A stretch of DNA of 40,091 nucleotides, from positions 1-40,091 of the forward strand of contig CALGRZ010000078.1 of assembly GCA_937880705.1 (NCBI GenBank), written 5' to 3'. How positions within the stretch are numbered: the stretch's first letter is position 1; every line of letters starts with the position of its first letter. A program made the position numbers and the translations under genes. Below, piece by piece: positions 1 to 8,170 of the stretch. This stretch comes from an uncultured Alistipes sp. (GTDB taxonomy: Bacteria; Bacteroidota; Bacteroidia; Bacteroidales; Rikenellaceae). Below the pieces are notes generated by a model. The model made no database searches. It was given only the letters and a program-made list of their open reading frames with translations, and had not been told where the DNA came from.

Positions 1-450
1 CTTCATCTCGTCTGACCAGCCAAGGCGTGTCTTTACCGTTACGGGCTTATTTACGGCACGCACAATCTGGCGTGTCATCTCGACCATAAGGTCGGGGTCG
101 CGCATCATACCAGAGCCAGCACCACGATTGGCAATCTTCTTTACAGGGCAACCGAAGTTGATATCTATAATATCGGGGTTGGCGCTCTCGGCAATGCGTG
201 CCGCCTCGACCATAGGCTCAATCATATGACCATAGATTTGAATACCCACAGGGCGCTCATAATCAGCGATATTGAGCTTTGCACGCGACTTCCAAGCATC
301 GCGGATAAGGCCATCTGACGAGATAAACTCGGTGTAGACGACATCGGCGCCAAAACGCTTACACATATATCGGAACGAAGGGTCGGTAACATCCTCCATC
401 GGAGCAAGGAACAGAGGCTTCTCGCCCAACTCAATATCTGCAATCTTCAT
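1..450 (-). CDS. dusB: tRNA-dihydrouridine synthase, N-terminal 150 residues (cut by window edge)
   Basis: Flavoenzyme that reduces uridine to dihydrouridine in tRNA D-loops. Only the N-terminal part is inside the window, and the gene runs off the left edge. The protein begins MKIADIELGEKPLFLAPM and shows the family's FMN-barrel start (LAPMEDVTDPSFR). It also has the substrate/FMN segment INFGCPVKKIANRGAGS, where the Cys of GCP is the usual catalytic acid, and the barrel strand VNKPVTVKTRLGW. The start at 450 is favoured because a TATCTTTG -7 box lies about 20 nt upstream on the same strand. The gene is divergent from argS across about 95 bp. The DusB subfamily is inferred from the GCPxKK pattern; assignment to the Dus family itself is secure. 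Confidence 0.85.
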   Translation of the reverse strand, partial: MKIADIELGEKPLFLAPMEDVTDPSFRYMCKRFGADVVYTEFISSDGLIRDAWKSRAKLNIADYERPVGIQIYGHMIEPMVEAARIAESANPDIIDINFGCPVKKIANRGAGSGMMRDPDLMVEMTRQIVRAVNKPVTVKTRLGWSDEMK

Positions 451-468
451 ACTTTTAGAATTATTGGG

Positions 469-476
469 CAAAGATA
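469..476 (-). promoter_or_regulatory. -7 promoter element for the dus gene
   Basis: TATCTTTG on the minus strand fits the Bacteroidetes -7 consensus TAnnTTTG and lies about 18 nt before the start codon. I see no convincing -33 TTTG. Confidence 0.6.
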
Positions 477-509
477 TGAATTAAAAATTAGAATTTAGAT
501 TTTTTTTCG

Positions 510-517
510 TATCTTTG
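510..517 (+). promoter_or_regulatory. -7 promoter element for argS
   Basis: TATCTTTG follows a T-rich tract and lies 27 nt before the argS start codon. With the minus-strand box at 469-476 it forms a back-to-back divergent promoter pair. Confidence 0.65.
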
Positions 518-544
518 CGCCTACGAATATAAATATAGGTAACA

Positions 545-2323
545 ATGATAAATATCGAAGAGTTTATTTCAGGTGTTGTAGCGCGTGCAGCCGAGGAGTT
601 GTATGGCGCAAGCGACAACCTCCAAATTCAGAAGACACGCAAGGAGTTCGAGGGCGACTATACCGTTGTTGTATTCCCTCTTTTGCGTGCATCGCGCAAG
701 TCACCAGAGGCCACTGCCACCGAGCTTGGCGAGAAGATTGTGGCTTCGACACCAGAGATTAAGAGTTTCAATGTAATCAAGGGCTTCCTCAACCTATCGG
801 TAGATGCCTCTTTCTGGGCTGCTCGCTTCAAGGAGATTGTCGAGACCGAGAACTATGGCGTAGCACCCGCTTCGGGTCGTACCATAATGATTGAGTACTC
901 ATCGCCCAACACCAATAAGCCACTTCACTTAGGCCACATCCGCAACAACCTCCTCGGTTATTCGGTTGCGACCATTCTTAAGGCTAACGGCCACAATGTC
1001 ATCAAGGTAAACTTGGTGAACGACCGCGGTATTCACATCTGTAAGTCGATGCTTGCTTGGCAGCTCTATGGCAACGGTGAGACACCTGAGTCTTCGGGTA
1101 TGAAGGGCGACCACCTTGTAGGTAAATACTATGTCGAGTTCGACAAGCACTACAAACAGGAGGTTAAGGCTCTAATGGCCGAAAAGGGTATCTCGGAGGA
1201 GGAGGCCAAGAAGTGCGCACCTGTGATGCTTGCAGCGCAGGAGATGTTGCGTAAGTGGGAGGCTAAAGACCCTGAGGTTTACTCTCTCTGGGAGAAGATG
1301 AACGGCTGGGTATACGAGGGCTTTGATGTAACCTACAAGGCTATGGGTGTCGATTTCGACAAGGTATACTACGAGTCTGAGACCTATCTCTTGGGCAAGA
1401 GCCTCGTAGAGGAGGGTCTCAAGAAGGGTGTATTCTTCCGTAAGGAGGATAACTCTGTATGGATTGACCTTGAGGCAGATGGCCTTGACCAGAAGCTCCT
1501 TTTGCGTGGCGATGGCACCTCGGTATATATGACTCAGGATTTGGGTACAGCGCTTAGCCGTTTCGAGGAGAACAAGCTCGACGATATGATATATGTTGTG
1601 GGTAACGAGCAGAACTACCACTTCCAGGTATTGAAGCTTGTGTTGAAGAAGCTCGGCTATGAGTGGAGCGACAACATCTTCCACCTTTCGTACGGTATGG
1701 TGGAGTTGCCTGAGGGTAAGATGAAGTCGCGCGAGGGTACGGTAGTTGATGCCGATGACCTTATCGCCGATATGATTGGCACAGCCCGCGAGATGTCTGA
1801 CGAGTTGGGCAAGCTCGATGGTTGCTCTGAGGAGGAGGCAGCAAAGATTTCTGAGATGGTAGGTCTTGGCGCCTTGAAGTACTTCATCTTGAAGGTAGAC
1901 CCCAAGAAGACTATGCTGTTTGACCCCCGCGAAAGTATCGACTTCAACGGCAACACAGGCCCATTCGTTCAGTACACCCACGCGCGTATTCGCTCGATTA
2001 TGCGTAAGGCTGACGAGGCAGGCATCAACACCGATAGCTACACTTCAGCCCCCCTTCTTCCTGAGGAGGTGGAGCTTATCAAGGCTCTCTCGGAGTACCC
2101 CGCAACAGTTCGCACCGCAGGTCAGCAGTTTGCGCCTTCGGTAGTTGCAGCCTACGCCTACGACCTTGCCAAGCAGTTCAATGGTTACTACCACGACCAC
2201 TCAATCCTCAAGGAGGAGAACGAGGCAGTTCGTGCTTTGCGCCTCAAGCTCGCCTCGGAGGTGGCACGCACCATTCGTTCGGCAATGTCGCTCTTAGGCA
2301 TCGCAGTTCCTGAGCGTATGTAA
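545..2323 (+). CDS. argS: arginine--tRNA ligase
   Basis: Class I aminoacyl-tRNA synthetase that charges tRNA-Arg in the cytoplasm. The 592-aa length is usual for ArgRS. The N-terminal Add-1/arginyl N domain (about 1-90) is followed by the catalytic Rossmann core with the HIGH motif as HLGH (128-131, in SSPNTNKPLHLGH). The KMSKS equivalent is KMKS (392-395, context GKMKSREGTVVDADD). The C-terminal DALR anticodon-binding domain includes FNGNTGPFVQYTHAR and ends in LLGIAVPERM. The gene has its own promoter and a strong intrinsic terminator, so it is probably monocistronic. Nothing odd is seen. Confidence 0.97.
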   Translation: MINIEEFISGVVARAAEELYGASDNLQIQKTRKEFEGDYTVVVFPLLRASRKSPEATATELGEKIVASTPEIKSFNVIKGFLNLSVDASFWAARFKEIVETENYGVAPASGRTIMIEYSSPNTNKPLHLGHIRNNLLGYSVATILKANGHNVIKVNLVNDRGIHICKSMLAWQLYGNGETPESSGMKGDHLVGKYYVEFDKHYKQEVKALMAEKGISEEEAKKCAPVMLAAQEMLRKWEAKDPEVYSLWEKMNGWVYEGFDVTYKAMGVDFDKVYYESETYLLGKSLVEEGLKKGVFFRKEDNSVWIDLEADGLDQKLLLRGDGTSVYMTQDLGTALSRFEENKLDDMIYVVGNEQNYHFQVLKLVLKKLGYEWSDNIFHLSYGMVELPEGKMKSREGTVVDADDLIADMIGTAREMSDELGKLDGCSEEEAAKISEMVGLGALKYFILKVDPKKTMLFDPRESIDFNGNTGPFVQYTHARIRSIMRKADEAGINTDSYTSAPLLPEEVELIKALSEYPATVRTAGQQFAPSVVAAYAYDLAKQFNGYYHDHSILKEENEAVRALRLKLASEVARTIRSAMSLLGIAVPERM

Positions 2324-2329
2324 CACCTT

Positions 2330-2362
2330 AGAGCCTGTCCCGCGTAGGGCGGGCTCTTTTTT
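2330..2362 (+). terminator. intrinsic terminator after argS
   Basis: The stem AGAGCC/GGCTCT has an inner CCC/GGG pairing and is followed directly by a T run. It begins 7 nt after the argS stop codon. Confidence 0.85.
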
Positions 2363-2375
2363 CATTCGATAAACA

Positions 2376-3314
2376 ATGCGAAAACAACTACTCTTTATAG
2401 TCCTTACGCTCCTTGCGGTGGGTTGTAACAATCAGCCCCAAAAGGCGGAGTCGGAGGCTATCGTTTATGAGCCTGGCACTCGTCGTATGGAGCGTGCAGG
2501 CGACCTAAGCCAGATACAGACTCAGGCGGACTACTACCGCTATATCGACACCTACTGGGATAAGTTCGACTTCGATGCCGACTCGTTGGTCGTAGCCTAC
2601 GACACTATCGACCTTTGCGAGGCTATGGCATCGTATGTGATGTTCATCGAGCCTCAGCGTGCCGACTCGCTTATGCGTGCGCTGATGAAGCGTGCCGAGC
2701 GTAGTCGCCCTGTGCTACAATTTTTCTCGACTATCACCGAGATGGTGCTCCACGACCCCAACTCTCCGTTGCGTAACGACGAATACTACATTCCCGTTTT
2801 GGAGACCTTGGCCGAGTCGCCCCTGCTCGATGAGTATGAGCGTATGATTCCCGCCTACGACCTCGAAATCTGCAAGCTCAACCGCATCAACCACATAGCC
2901 AACGACTTTGAGTACACCGTGTACAATGGCCGTAAAGCAACGATGCACTCAATCGAGAGCGACTACCTTATCTTGATGCTAAACAACCCCGGTTGCCCTA
3001 TGTGTCGCGAGATTACCGAGCAGATTGAGGCCTCGCCAATGCTCAACGAGCTTCAGGAGCTGGGTCGCCTAAAGATTTTGGCTATCTACCCCGACACCGA
3101 CATCGAGGCGTGGCGCGACTATCAGCCCAATATGCCTAAGCGCTGGATTTCGGGCTACGATGCCGACCTTGTAATCTCACGCGAAAGGCTCTATAACCTC
3201 CGTGCTATCCCCGCCCTCTATCTGCTTGATAGCGAGAAGCGTGTGATGGTTAAGGACGGCGCCGATGTTGGCCATATCGAGTATATGATTGCCCAGAGCG
3301 AGGCACTGCGTTAG
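2376..3314 (+). CDS. DUF5106-type thioredoxin-fold lipoprotein
   Basis: 312-aa predicted lipoprotein. The signal peptide ends in LLAVGC with the lipidated Cys at residue 17. The middle region (about 45-190) resembles the Bacteroidetes DUF5106 domain that precedes thioredoxin-like modules. The C-terminal thioredoxin-like fold carries a CPMC active-site pair (Cys207, Cys210) after the strand YLILMLNNPG, and a cis-Pro-like segment RAIPALYLLDS follows. It probably acts in the periplasm as a thiol-disulfide reductase or oxidase, but its partner is unknown. It opens a tight cluster: the exonuclease gene starts 2 nt after its stop. No promoter box is visible in the short gap after the argS terminator, so low-level read-through or a weak promoter must drive it. 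The family call is good; the redox direction is open. Confidence 0.8.
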   Translation: MRKQLLFIVLTLLAVGCNNQPQKAESEAIVYEPGTRRMERAGDLSQIQTQADYYRYIDTYWDKFDFDADSLVVAYDTIDLCEAMASYVMFIEPQRADSLMRALMKRAERSRPVLQFFSTITEMVLHDPNSPLRNDEYYIPVLETLAESPLLDEYERMIPAYDLEICKLNRINHIANDFEYTVYNGRKATMHSIESDYLILMLNNPGCPMCREITEQIEASPMLNELQELGRLKILAIYPDTDIEAWRDYQPNMPKRWISGYDADLVISRERLYNLRAIPALYLLDSEKRVMVKDGADVGHIEYMIAQSEALR

Positions 3315-3316
3315 AG

Positions 3317-3811
3317 ATGAGGGACTTTGTAGCCATAGACTTCGAGACTGCGAACAACAACCGATCGAGCGTCTGCTCGGTGGGTATTGTCGTTGTGCGT
3401 GATGGTCGGGTTGTGGCTCGTGAACACCGCCTTATCCGCCCTGTTCCCAACTTCTACTCTCCCTACTGCACCGCTGTGCACGGTATGACACGCCGAGATA
3501 CCGACTTCGAGGTAGGTTTTCCGTTTGTATGGCGTGAGCTACAGCCACTCTTTGCCGGCCTGCCCTTCGTAGCACACAACGCACCCTTTGACGAGGGTTG
3601 TCTTCGTGCTGTCCACGAGGCCTACGGTATGCCCTACCCCAACTACACCTTTCACTGCACCTGTCGTGCAGCACGCAAGGTCTTTGGCAAGCAGCTACCC
3701 AACCACAAGCTACCCACCGTAGCCTCGGTCTGCGGTTATAACCTCAACCAGCACCACCACGCCTTAGCCGATGCTGAGGCTTGTGCCGCCATAGCACTCC
3801 GCATTTTGTAA
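3317..3811 (+). CDS. DnaQ-family 3'-5' exonuclease
   Basis: 164-aa single-domain DEDDh exonuclease. ExoI is AIDFET (Asp8, Glu10), ExoII is HNAPFD (87-92) and ExoIII is HHALADAEA (His147/148, Asp152), so all four acidic metal ligands and the His are present. Family members proofread or trim 3' ends of DNA or RNA. This one has no polymerase or helicase module and could be a free epsilon-like nuclease or an oligonucleotide/RNA-trimming enzyme. Its stop codon overlaps the next gene's ATG (TAATG), which points to translational coupling with the LuxC-like gene. Confidence 0.88.
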   Translation: MRDFVAIDFETANNNRSSVCSVGIVVVRDGRVVAREHRLIRPVPNFYSPYCTAVHGMTRRDTDFEVGFPFVWRELQPLFAGLPFVAHNAPFDEGCLRAVHEAYGMPYPNYTFHCTCRAARKVFGKQLPNHKLPTVASVCGYNLNQHHHALADAEACAAIALRIL

Positions 3812-4785
3812 TGATAAAGATTATTGACATACTCTCCACTCTTGGCACTCGTCTTAGTCGTTTCGGCACTGACGAGCGCACAAATGGCGTTATTGAGCAG
3901 GCTATTGCCGATAACTCTTGGTTTACGCGCGAAGATATACTTCGTGCCGTAAATGCGATATGCCGAGAGATGCTCCAGCGCGAGAAGATTGAGGAGTGGC
4001 TACACCGCTATACACCGACTACCGAGCCTAAGCGAGTAGCTGTTATTATGGCGGGAAATATTCCGTTGGTGGGTTTCTTTGACCTTATGTGCGTCTTGGC
4101 AAGTGGCCATAGTTGCGCAGTTAAACCATCAAGTAAGGATAAGGTGTTGATACGCTTTGTTATCAGCGAGTTGCGAGATATTGATGCCGACATTAAAATC
4201 GAGGAGTATTCTGCCGAAGAGCACTACGATATGGCCATTGCCACAGGTGGCGATGATGCCAACCGCTACTTCCGTGAGCACTTTGCCACGACACGCACTC
4301 TGCTACGCGGAAGTCGTCATTCAGTGGCTGTTCTCGATGGTAGAGAGAGCAGGGAGGAGCTAAGCGATTTATGTACCGACATCACCGCCTACTCAGGCCT
4401 TGGCTGTCGCTCGGTCTCTATGATTTTCGTTCCTCGCCACTTCCGCATAGATGTTCCAAAGTGCATCGCATCAAACCCCAAGCAACAGCGTAATATCGCC
4501 TCTCAGCGTGCCTTGCTTAAGATGCGAGGTGTGGAGTTTGTAGATGCTGGCGGTTTTCTTATTGTCGATGGCGACAACTTCTCGGAGTCTACAGCCCTTG
4601 TTACACGCCGTGAGTATAGCGACTTTTCGGAGGTTCAGATGTGGCTTGATGAGCACCGCGAGGCTATTCAGTGCGTTGTTTCGCACGCACCAATCGAGCA
4701 TAGCGTGCCCTTTGGCAGAGCGCAATACCCCACCCTTACGGATTACGCCGATGGCGTAGATACAATGCGTTTCTTACTTGATTAG
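3811..4785 (+). CDS. acyl-CoA reductase, LuxC-like
   Basis: 324-aa member of the LuxC branch of the aldehyde dehydrogenase superfamily, which reduces acyl-CoA to aldehyde with NAD(P)H. The NAD-binding segment reads VIMAGNIPLVGFFDLMCVLASG and is followed by VKPSSKD. The predicted catalytic cysteine lies in SGLGCRSVS (Cys199). I start the gene at the ATG at 3811 rather than at an in-frame ATG 30 nt upstream, because the upstream one lies inside the exonuclease frame and the TAATG overlap gives normal coupling. Bacteroidetes carry this gene widely, and its physiological substrate is not evident here. The 3' end overlaps the convergent glycosyltransferase gene by 12 nt. Confidence 0.82.
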   Translation: MIKIIDILSTLGTRLSRFGTDERTNGVIEQAIADNSWFTREDILRAVNAICREMLQREKIEEWLHRYTPTTEPKRVAVIMAGNIPLVGFFDLMCVLASGHSCAVKPSSKDKVLIRFVISELRDIDADIKIEEYSAEEHYDMAIATGGDDANRYFREHFATTRTLLRGSRHSVAVLDGRESREELSDLCTDITAYSGLGCRSVSMIFVPRHFRIDVPKCIASNPKQQRNIASQRALLKMRGVEFVDAGGFLIVDGDNFSESTALVTRREYSDFSEVQMWLDEHREAIQCVVSHAPIEHSVPFGRAQYPTLTDYADGVDTMRFLLD

Positions 4786-5916
4786 TTCTTTGTAGAGCTC
4801 TTCGATAGAATCGCACATTGCCTGCCACGAGAAGCGTTTGCGCTCCTTAGACATATTCTCCTTGAAGCGTTCAAGGGTATCTCCCTCATATATCCGTTCG
4901 ATAGCGTTGCGCACACCCTCTGCCGATGGGTCGCACACAAAGCCCACCTTGTCGTCGGGCACAATCTCTGCCAAGCCACCCACACGGGTAACGATAACAG
5001 GGGTGCAGAAGTTATAGCATATCTGCGTTACGCCACTCTGCGTAGCTGTCTTATATGGCAACACCACACAATCTGCCACCGAGAAGTAGTAGCGGACATC
5101 GCTATCGGCAACAAAGAAGTCGTGAAGCACTATATCGTCTTGCAGTCCAAGGCGTTTGATTTGCTCCATATACTTATCGCGCGAAGCGTAGAACTCTCCG
5201 GCAATCAACAGTTTGTAGCCATCTCGGCGAAACTCTTGCCAAGCATCGAGCAGCGTATCCAACCCCTTGTAATCACGAATTAGACCAAAAAACATCGCAT
5301 AGCGCACCTGCGGGTCAAGGCCGAGTCGCTCGCAAGCCTCAGTGCGGTCTACCCTTACGCCAAAGTGTTCAAACATAGGGTGTGGCGAGAAGTGTGCAGG
5401 GGCTGAAGTGTATGCCTTAAGCTCACTATGCACCTGCTCCGACATATAGATAAAGCCATCTACCGAGCGTAGGTAGTAGCGATTAAATGGCTTATCGACA
5501 ATGTGGTGTTCGTGAGGCTCAACATTATCTATCTGGCAGATAACCTTGGTCTTACGGTTTTTGCGAGCAATACGCGCTACTGTACCGAAAGCGGGCGCCA
5601 TAAATGGTGTCCAATACTTCATCAGCACAATATCGGGCTCGGCCTGTCGTAGCTCACGACCCACGCTCCACCACGAAAATGGGTTGATTGTAGACAATCT
5701 TCTACGAATACGCAAATCTTTGGGTGCAGGGGTCTCTACCGTTTGGCTCTTGCCGGGGAAGAGCAACGAGGGGTATTGGAGTGTGAAGGTGAGAATATCG
5801 ACATCGTAGCCTCGCGACTGAAACTCGCGGGCCATAGTCTCCATAATAGATGCCAAGCCTCCGCGATATGGGTGCGCAGGGCCAACAATGGCTATCTTCA
5901 ACCTTCGGCGTTCCAT
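4774..5916 (-). CDS. glycosyltransferase family 4
   Basis: 380-aa GT-B fold glycosyltransferase. The N-terminal acceptor domain has the nucleotide-sugar-enzyme loop IVGPAHPYRGGLASIMETMA. The C-terminal donor domain includes AMFFGLIRDYKGLDTLLDA, the family's F-G-x-I-R-x-Y-K-G signature, and TPVIVTRVGGLAEIV. The usual GT4 E-x7-E pair is not obvious, because the loop reads YKTATQSGVTQICYNF, a variant I have seen in GT4 members. No signal peptide or membrane segment is visible, so it is a cytosolic or peripheral enzyme, probably for envelope or capsular glycans. It follows the thioesterase gene by 21 nt on the same strand and likely shares its promoter. Confidence 0.87.
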   Translation of the reverse strand: MERRRLKIAIVGPAHPYRGGLASIMETMAREFQSRGYDVDILTFTLQYPSLLFPGKSQTVETPAPKDLRIRRRLSTINPFSWWSVGRELRQAEPDIVLMKYWTPFMAPAFGTVARIARKNRKTKVICQIDNVEPHEHHIVDKPFNRYYLRSVDGFIYMSEQVHSELKAYTSAPAHFSPHPMFEHFGVRVDRTEACERLGLDPQVRYAMFFGLIRDYKGLDTLLDAWQEFRRDGYKLLIAGEFYASRDKYMEQIKRLGLQDDIVLHDFFVADSDVRYYFSVADCVVLPYKTATQSGVTQICYNFCTPVIVTRVGGLAEIVPDDKVGFVCDPSAEGVRNAIERIYEGDTLERFKENMSKERKRFSWQAMCDSIEELYKELIK

Positions 5917-5937
5917 AAAACGATGTGCTAAAAGGGA

Positions 5938-6663
5938 CTACTTATACTCTATCTTTGCTCGGCACAACACCTTGTCGGCATTTGACGAAATCTCAAACTG
6001 ACGAGCGCCAGCCGAGTCGAGATAACCAACAGAGACTACCTCGCCATAGCGAGCCTCGGCCAAGAAGTTGATATCCAATCGCATAGCATTGCCCTTCTCG
6101 AACTGCTCAAGGGGCAATGTATCGAAGATAAGGTCTACATAGCGCAGGGTGTTCATATGGCGGTTGAAGTCGATGTCGCTATATACCACAGGGCGCGAAA
6201 TAGAGGCCTCGGCCTCGATAGCACGCAGACGAACGGGGGCAGCAATAGGCGAAGGCTCAGCCACGATAAACCTGTCGTGCGCCTCCTTCATCATCGACAT
6301 ATCAACTGACTGGCGAGTCTCCATATTGAGCACGCACCACTGCGATACGCCCGATGCTATAACCCTATCGCAGATGCGCATACGGAAGTTACGGGTAGAT
6401 GTTAGGCGGTTGAAGTCCGAAATCCAGGTATCAATCTCAATATCCTCGTACTGCTCGGGGCGGTAGTCAATCTCTACGCAGAAACGCAACAACACCCAAG
6501 TGAACGAGCTATCCTGCAACACCTCAACACCAAAACCCTTGTTGTGGGCATCACGACCAGCAACATTGAGCATATAGTTTACAATCGCACTTGCCGATGC
6601 GTGTAGCGTAAAGTCTACATCCTGAGGCTCTACACGATACTTATATGTGGTAATCTCTGCCAT
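5938..6663 (-). CDS. acyl-ACP thioesterase
   Basis: 241-aa tandem hot-dog protein that hydrolyses acyl-ACP to free fatty acid. The first hot-dog domain contains the family opening YRVEPQDVDFTLHAS and the helix IVNYMLNVAGRDAHNKGFG. The second contains DIDFNRHMNTLRYVDLIFD, where Asn and His of NRHMN match the catalytic positions of FatA-like enzymes. The reading frame stays open to 6714, but a TACCTTTG -7 box at 6685-6692 lies inside that extension, so the start is placed at the ATG at 6663 (MAEITTYKYRV). It likely heads a two-gene transcript with the GT4 gene. Confidence 0.88.
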   Translation of the reverse strand: MAEITTYKYRVEPQDVDFTLHASASAIVNYMLNVAGRDAHNKGFGVEVLQDSSFTWVLLRFCVEIDYRPEQYEDIEIDTWISDFNRLTSTRNFRMRICDRVIASGVSQWCVLNMETRQSVDMSMMKEAHDRFIVAEPSPIAAPVRLRAIEAEASISRPVVYSDIDFNRHMNTLRYVDLIFDTLPLEQFEKGNAMRLDINFLAEARYGEVVSVGYLDSAGARQFEISSNADKVLCRAKIEYK

Positions 6664-6684
6664 ATTCCATACTCTATTTATATG

Positions 6685-6692
6685 CAAAGGTA
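6685..6692 (-). promoter_or_regulatory. -7 element for thioesterase/glycosyltransferase
   Basis: TACCTTTG on the minus strand lies about 22 nt before the chosen start, and it is the main reason for rejecting the longer reading frame. Confidence 0.6.
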
Positions 6693-6748
6693 AGAAAAAG
6701 AATCTTCCCCACACCCCTTAGGGCGAAAATAAAAACAATAATTTTTTG

Positions 6749-6756
6749 TATTTTTG
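6749..6756 (+). promoter_or_regulatory. -7 element for the sigma factor gene
   Basis: TATTTTTG lies 73 nt before the ATG at 6829, giving a leader of roughly 65 nt. It is divergent from the thioesterase promoter. Confidence 0.5.
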
Positions 6757-6828
6757 TAGTTAATTGTGTGCCATTGGCGTCTAATGAGTAAAAGGGATTG
6801 GCCAAAAGCCCATTTAACAGACAAAATT

Positions 6829-7308
6829 ATGACAGAGAAAGAGAGAGAATTTACTAATACAGTTCGCGAACACCGAAGCACGATTTACTCCGTGTGCTTT
6901 ATGTTCGCCAAGTCGAGCGATGAGGCAGATGACCTCTTCCAAGAGGTGCTTATAAAGCTGTGGCACGGCTTCGATGGCTTTGAGCATCGCAGCAATATCG
7001 CCACTTGGATATGGCGCATCAGCCTCAACACCTGCATCTCGATGGAGCGCACAAAGCGCCGTTCATCATCTTTAAAACTCGATATGAGCCGCAACCTCTA
7101 CACCGATGAGGATAGCGACAGCCGCCAGATGCAGATGCTCCACAAGCGCATCCATCGTCTGCAACCATTCGACAGAGCGATAGTATTGCTGTGGCTCGAA
7201 AATATGAGCTACGAAGAGATAGCCTCGATTGTCGGCATCTCGGTAAAAAATGTGTCGGTTAGGCTCTACCGCATCAAGGAGCAACTCAAGAATATGTCTA
7301 ACGAATAA
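6829..7308 (+). CDS. ECF-type RNA polymerase sigma factor
   Basis: 159-aa group IV sigma factor. Region 2 includes the helix DEADDLFQEVLIKLWHGFD and the -10-binding segment NIATWIWRISLNTCISMER. Region 4 is a helix-turn-helix reading MSYEEIASIVGISVKNVSVRLYRIKEQLK. The open frame extends upstream to 6766 but that stretch lacks sigma-like sequence, and MTEKEREF at 6829 fits the family's start. The next gene, 11 nt downstream, encodes a membrane protein and is the natural candidate for controlling it. No zinc-finger or FecR-type anti-sigma is seen nearby. Confidence 0.9.
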   Translation: MTEKEREFTNTVREHRSTIYSVCFMFAKSSDEADDLFQEVLIKLWHGFDGFEHRSNIATWIWRISLNTCISMERTKRRSSSLKLDMSRNLYTDEDSDSRQMQMLHKRIHRLQPFDRAIVLLWLENMSYEEIASIVGISVKNVSVRLYRIKEQLKNMSNE

Positions 7309-7319
7309 CTTGAAATGAT

Positions 7320-7901
7320 ATGAACGACAATAAAGATTATCAGGAACTTAACGATATGCGCGACCAGCTCGCCAAACTTAAGGATATGCTCAACTCCGAG
7401 CGTATGATTACCGAGCGTGTGATGCGCAGAACGATGACCGAGAAGGCGAACAAACTTTTGCGCCGAAGCATCTTCTTTATCGTGCTTGCACTGCTCTTTA
7501 CGCCCTATATGATTTGGGCTATGCACTTCCTCGGCTTTAACCCTATTTATGGCTATGCTGCAGCCATCTTCCTTGTTATCGCTGCTATCACCGAGTGGCT
7601 AACTTGCAAGGATTTGCGCGATGAATACTTCTCTCGCTACACCATCGTAGAGATTGCCGAGACGATGATTCGCTACAAACGAATGAATATCCAGTGGCTC
7701 TACTTCTCTCTCCCCTTCCTGGTTGTTTGGGGTGGTAGTTTGGGCTTCGAGATTTGGAAATCAGGCGATATTGCGGTGGGTATCGGCGGTGCTGTCGGAC
7801 TAATCATCGGTCTTGCCTTTGGCCTTAGCAGTTTGGTTAAGGCACAGCGCACCGCAACCGAGATTATCAACGCTACACGCGACCTTAAGCGTGAGGAGTA
7901 A
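7320..7901 (+). CDS. four-helix membrane protein, partner of the sigma factor
   Basis: 193-aa protein of unknown function. A charged, probably coiled-coil N-terminus (residues 1-48, rich in Asp, Glu, Lys and Arg) precedes four predicted membrane helices. The first two are around IFFIVLALLFTPYMIWAM and YGYAAAIFLVIAAITEW. The second pair is around WLYFSLPFLVVWGGSLG and IGGAVGLIIGLAFGLSSL. The protein ends in a short cytosolic tail. The close spacing to the ECF sigma gene suggests cotranscription and possibly an anti-sigma role carried by the soluble N-terminus, but I recognise no anti-sigma motif. Confidence 0.75.
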   Translation: MNDNKDYQELNDMRDQLAKLKDMLNSERMITERVMRRTMTEKANKLLRRSIFFIVLALLFTPYMIWAMHFLGFNPIYGYAAAIFLVIAAITEWLTCKDLRDEYFSRYTIVEIAETMIRYKRMNIQWLYFSLPFLVVWGGSLGFEIWKSGDIAVGIGGAVGLIIGLAFGLSSLVKAQRTATEIINATRDLKREE

Positions 7902-7913
7902 CGCCCTTCACAA

Positions 7914-7973
7914 CTATGGAAATGTAAAGACCTAAGCCCCCGCTGAGCTTTGGTCTTTTACATTTTCACATAG
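7914..7973 (+). terminator. long hairpin after the sigma operon
   Basis: CTATG/CATAG and AAATGTAAAGACC/GGTCTTTTACATTT pair around a loop that itself pairs AAGC/GCTT. The 3' arm is U-rich but no long T run follows. It lies just after the membrane-protein stop and probably ends that transcript. Between it and the next promoter (8094) there is only AT-rich sequence. Confidence 0.6.
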
Positions 7974-8093
7974 TGTACATAATAAATGTATATGCCGTGC
8001 GTTTGGTAGGCGTGTATTACTTTATAAGTAACCCTTATTACCGAATAAGAAAAAAATATAGCGAAAAAAAGCATCGAATTAAGCAAAAAATCG

Positions 8094-8101
8094 TATATTT
8101 G
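8094..8101 (+). promoter_or_regulatory. -7 element for the M16 peptidase gene
   Basis: TATATTTG lies about 70 nt before the start codon, in strongly AT-rich DNA. Confidence 0.6.
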
Positions 8102-8170
8102 CTTGATTTATTAGGCGAAAATAGCAAACGAGAAATTTTTCACTAACATAATTATTTAATTTACAAACTT

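Noticed and set aside
1172..1981. Long open frame on the minus strand opposite argS (269 codons)
   Set aside because: It mirrors the argS codon pattern, has no promoter or recognisable domain, and argS is certain. The same holds for the frames opposite rdgB (12067-13116), surA (19292-20134) and the OstA-like gene (20739-21650).
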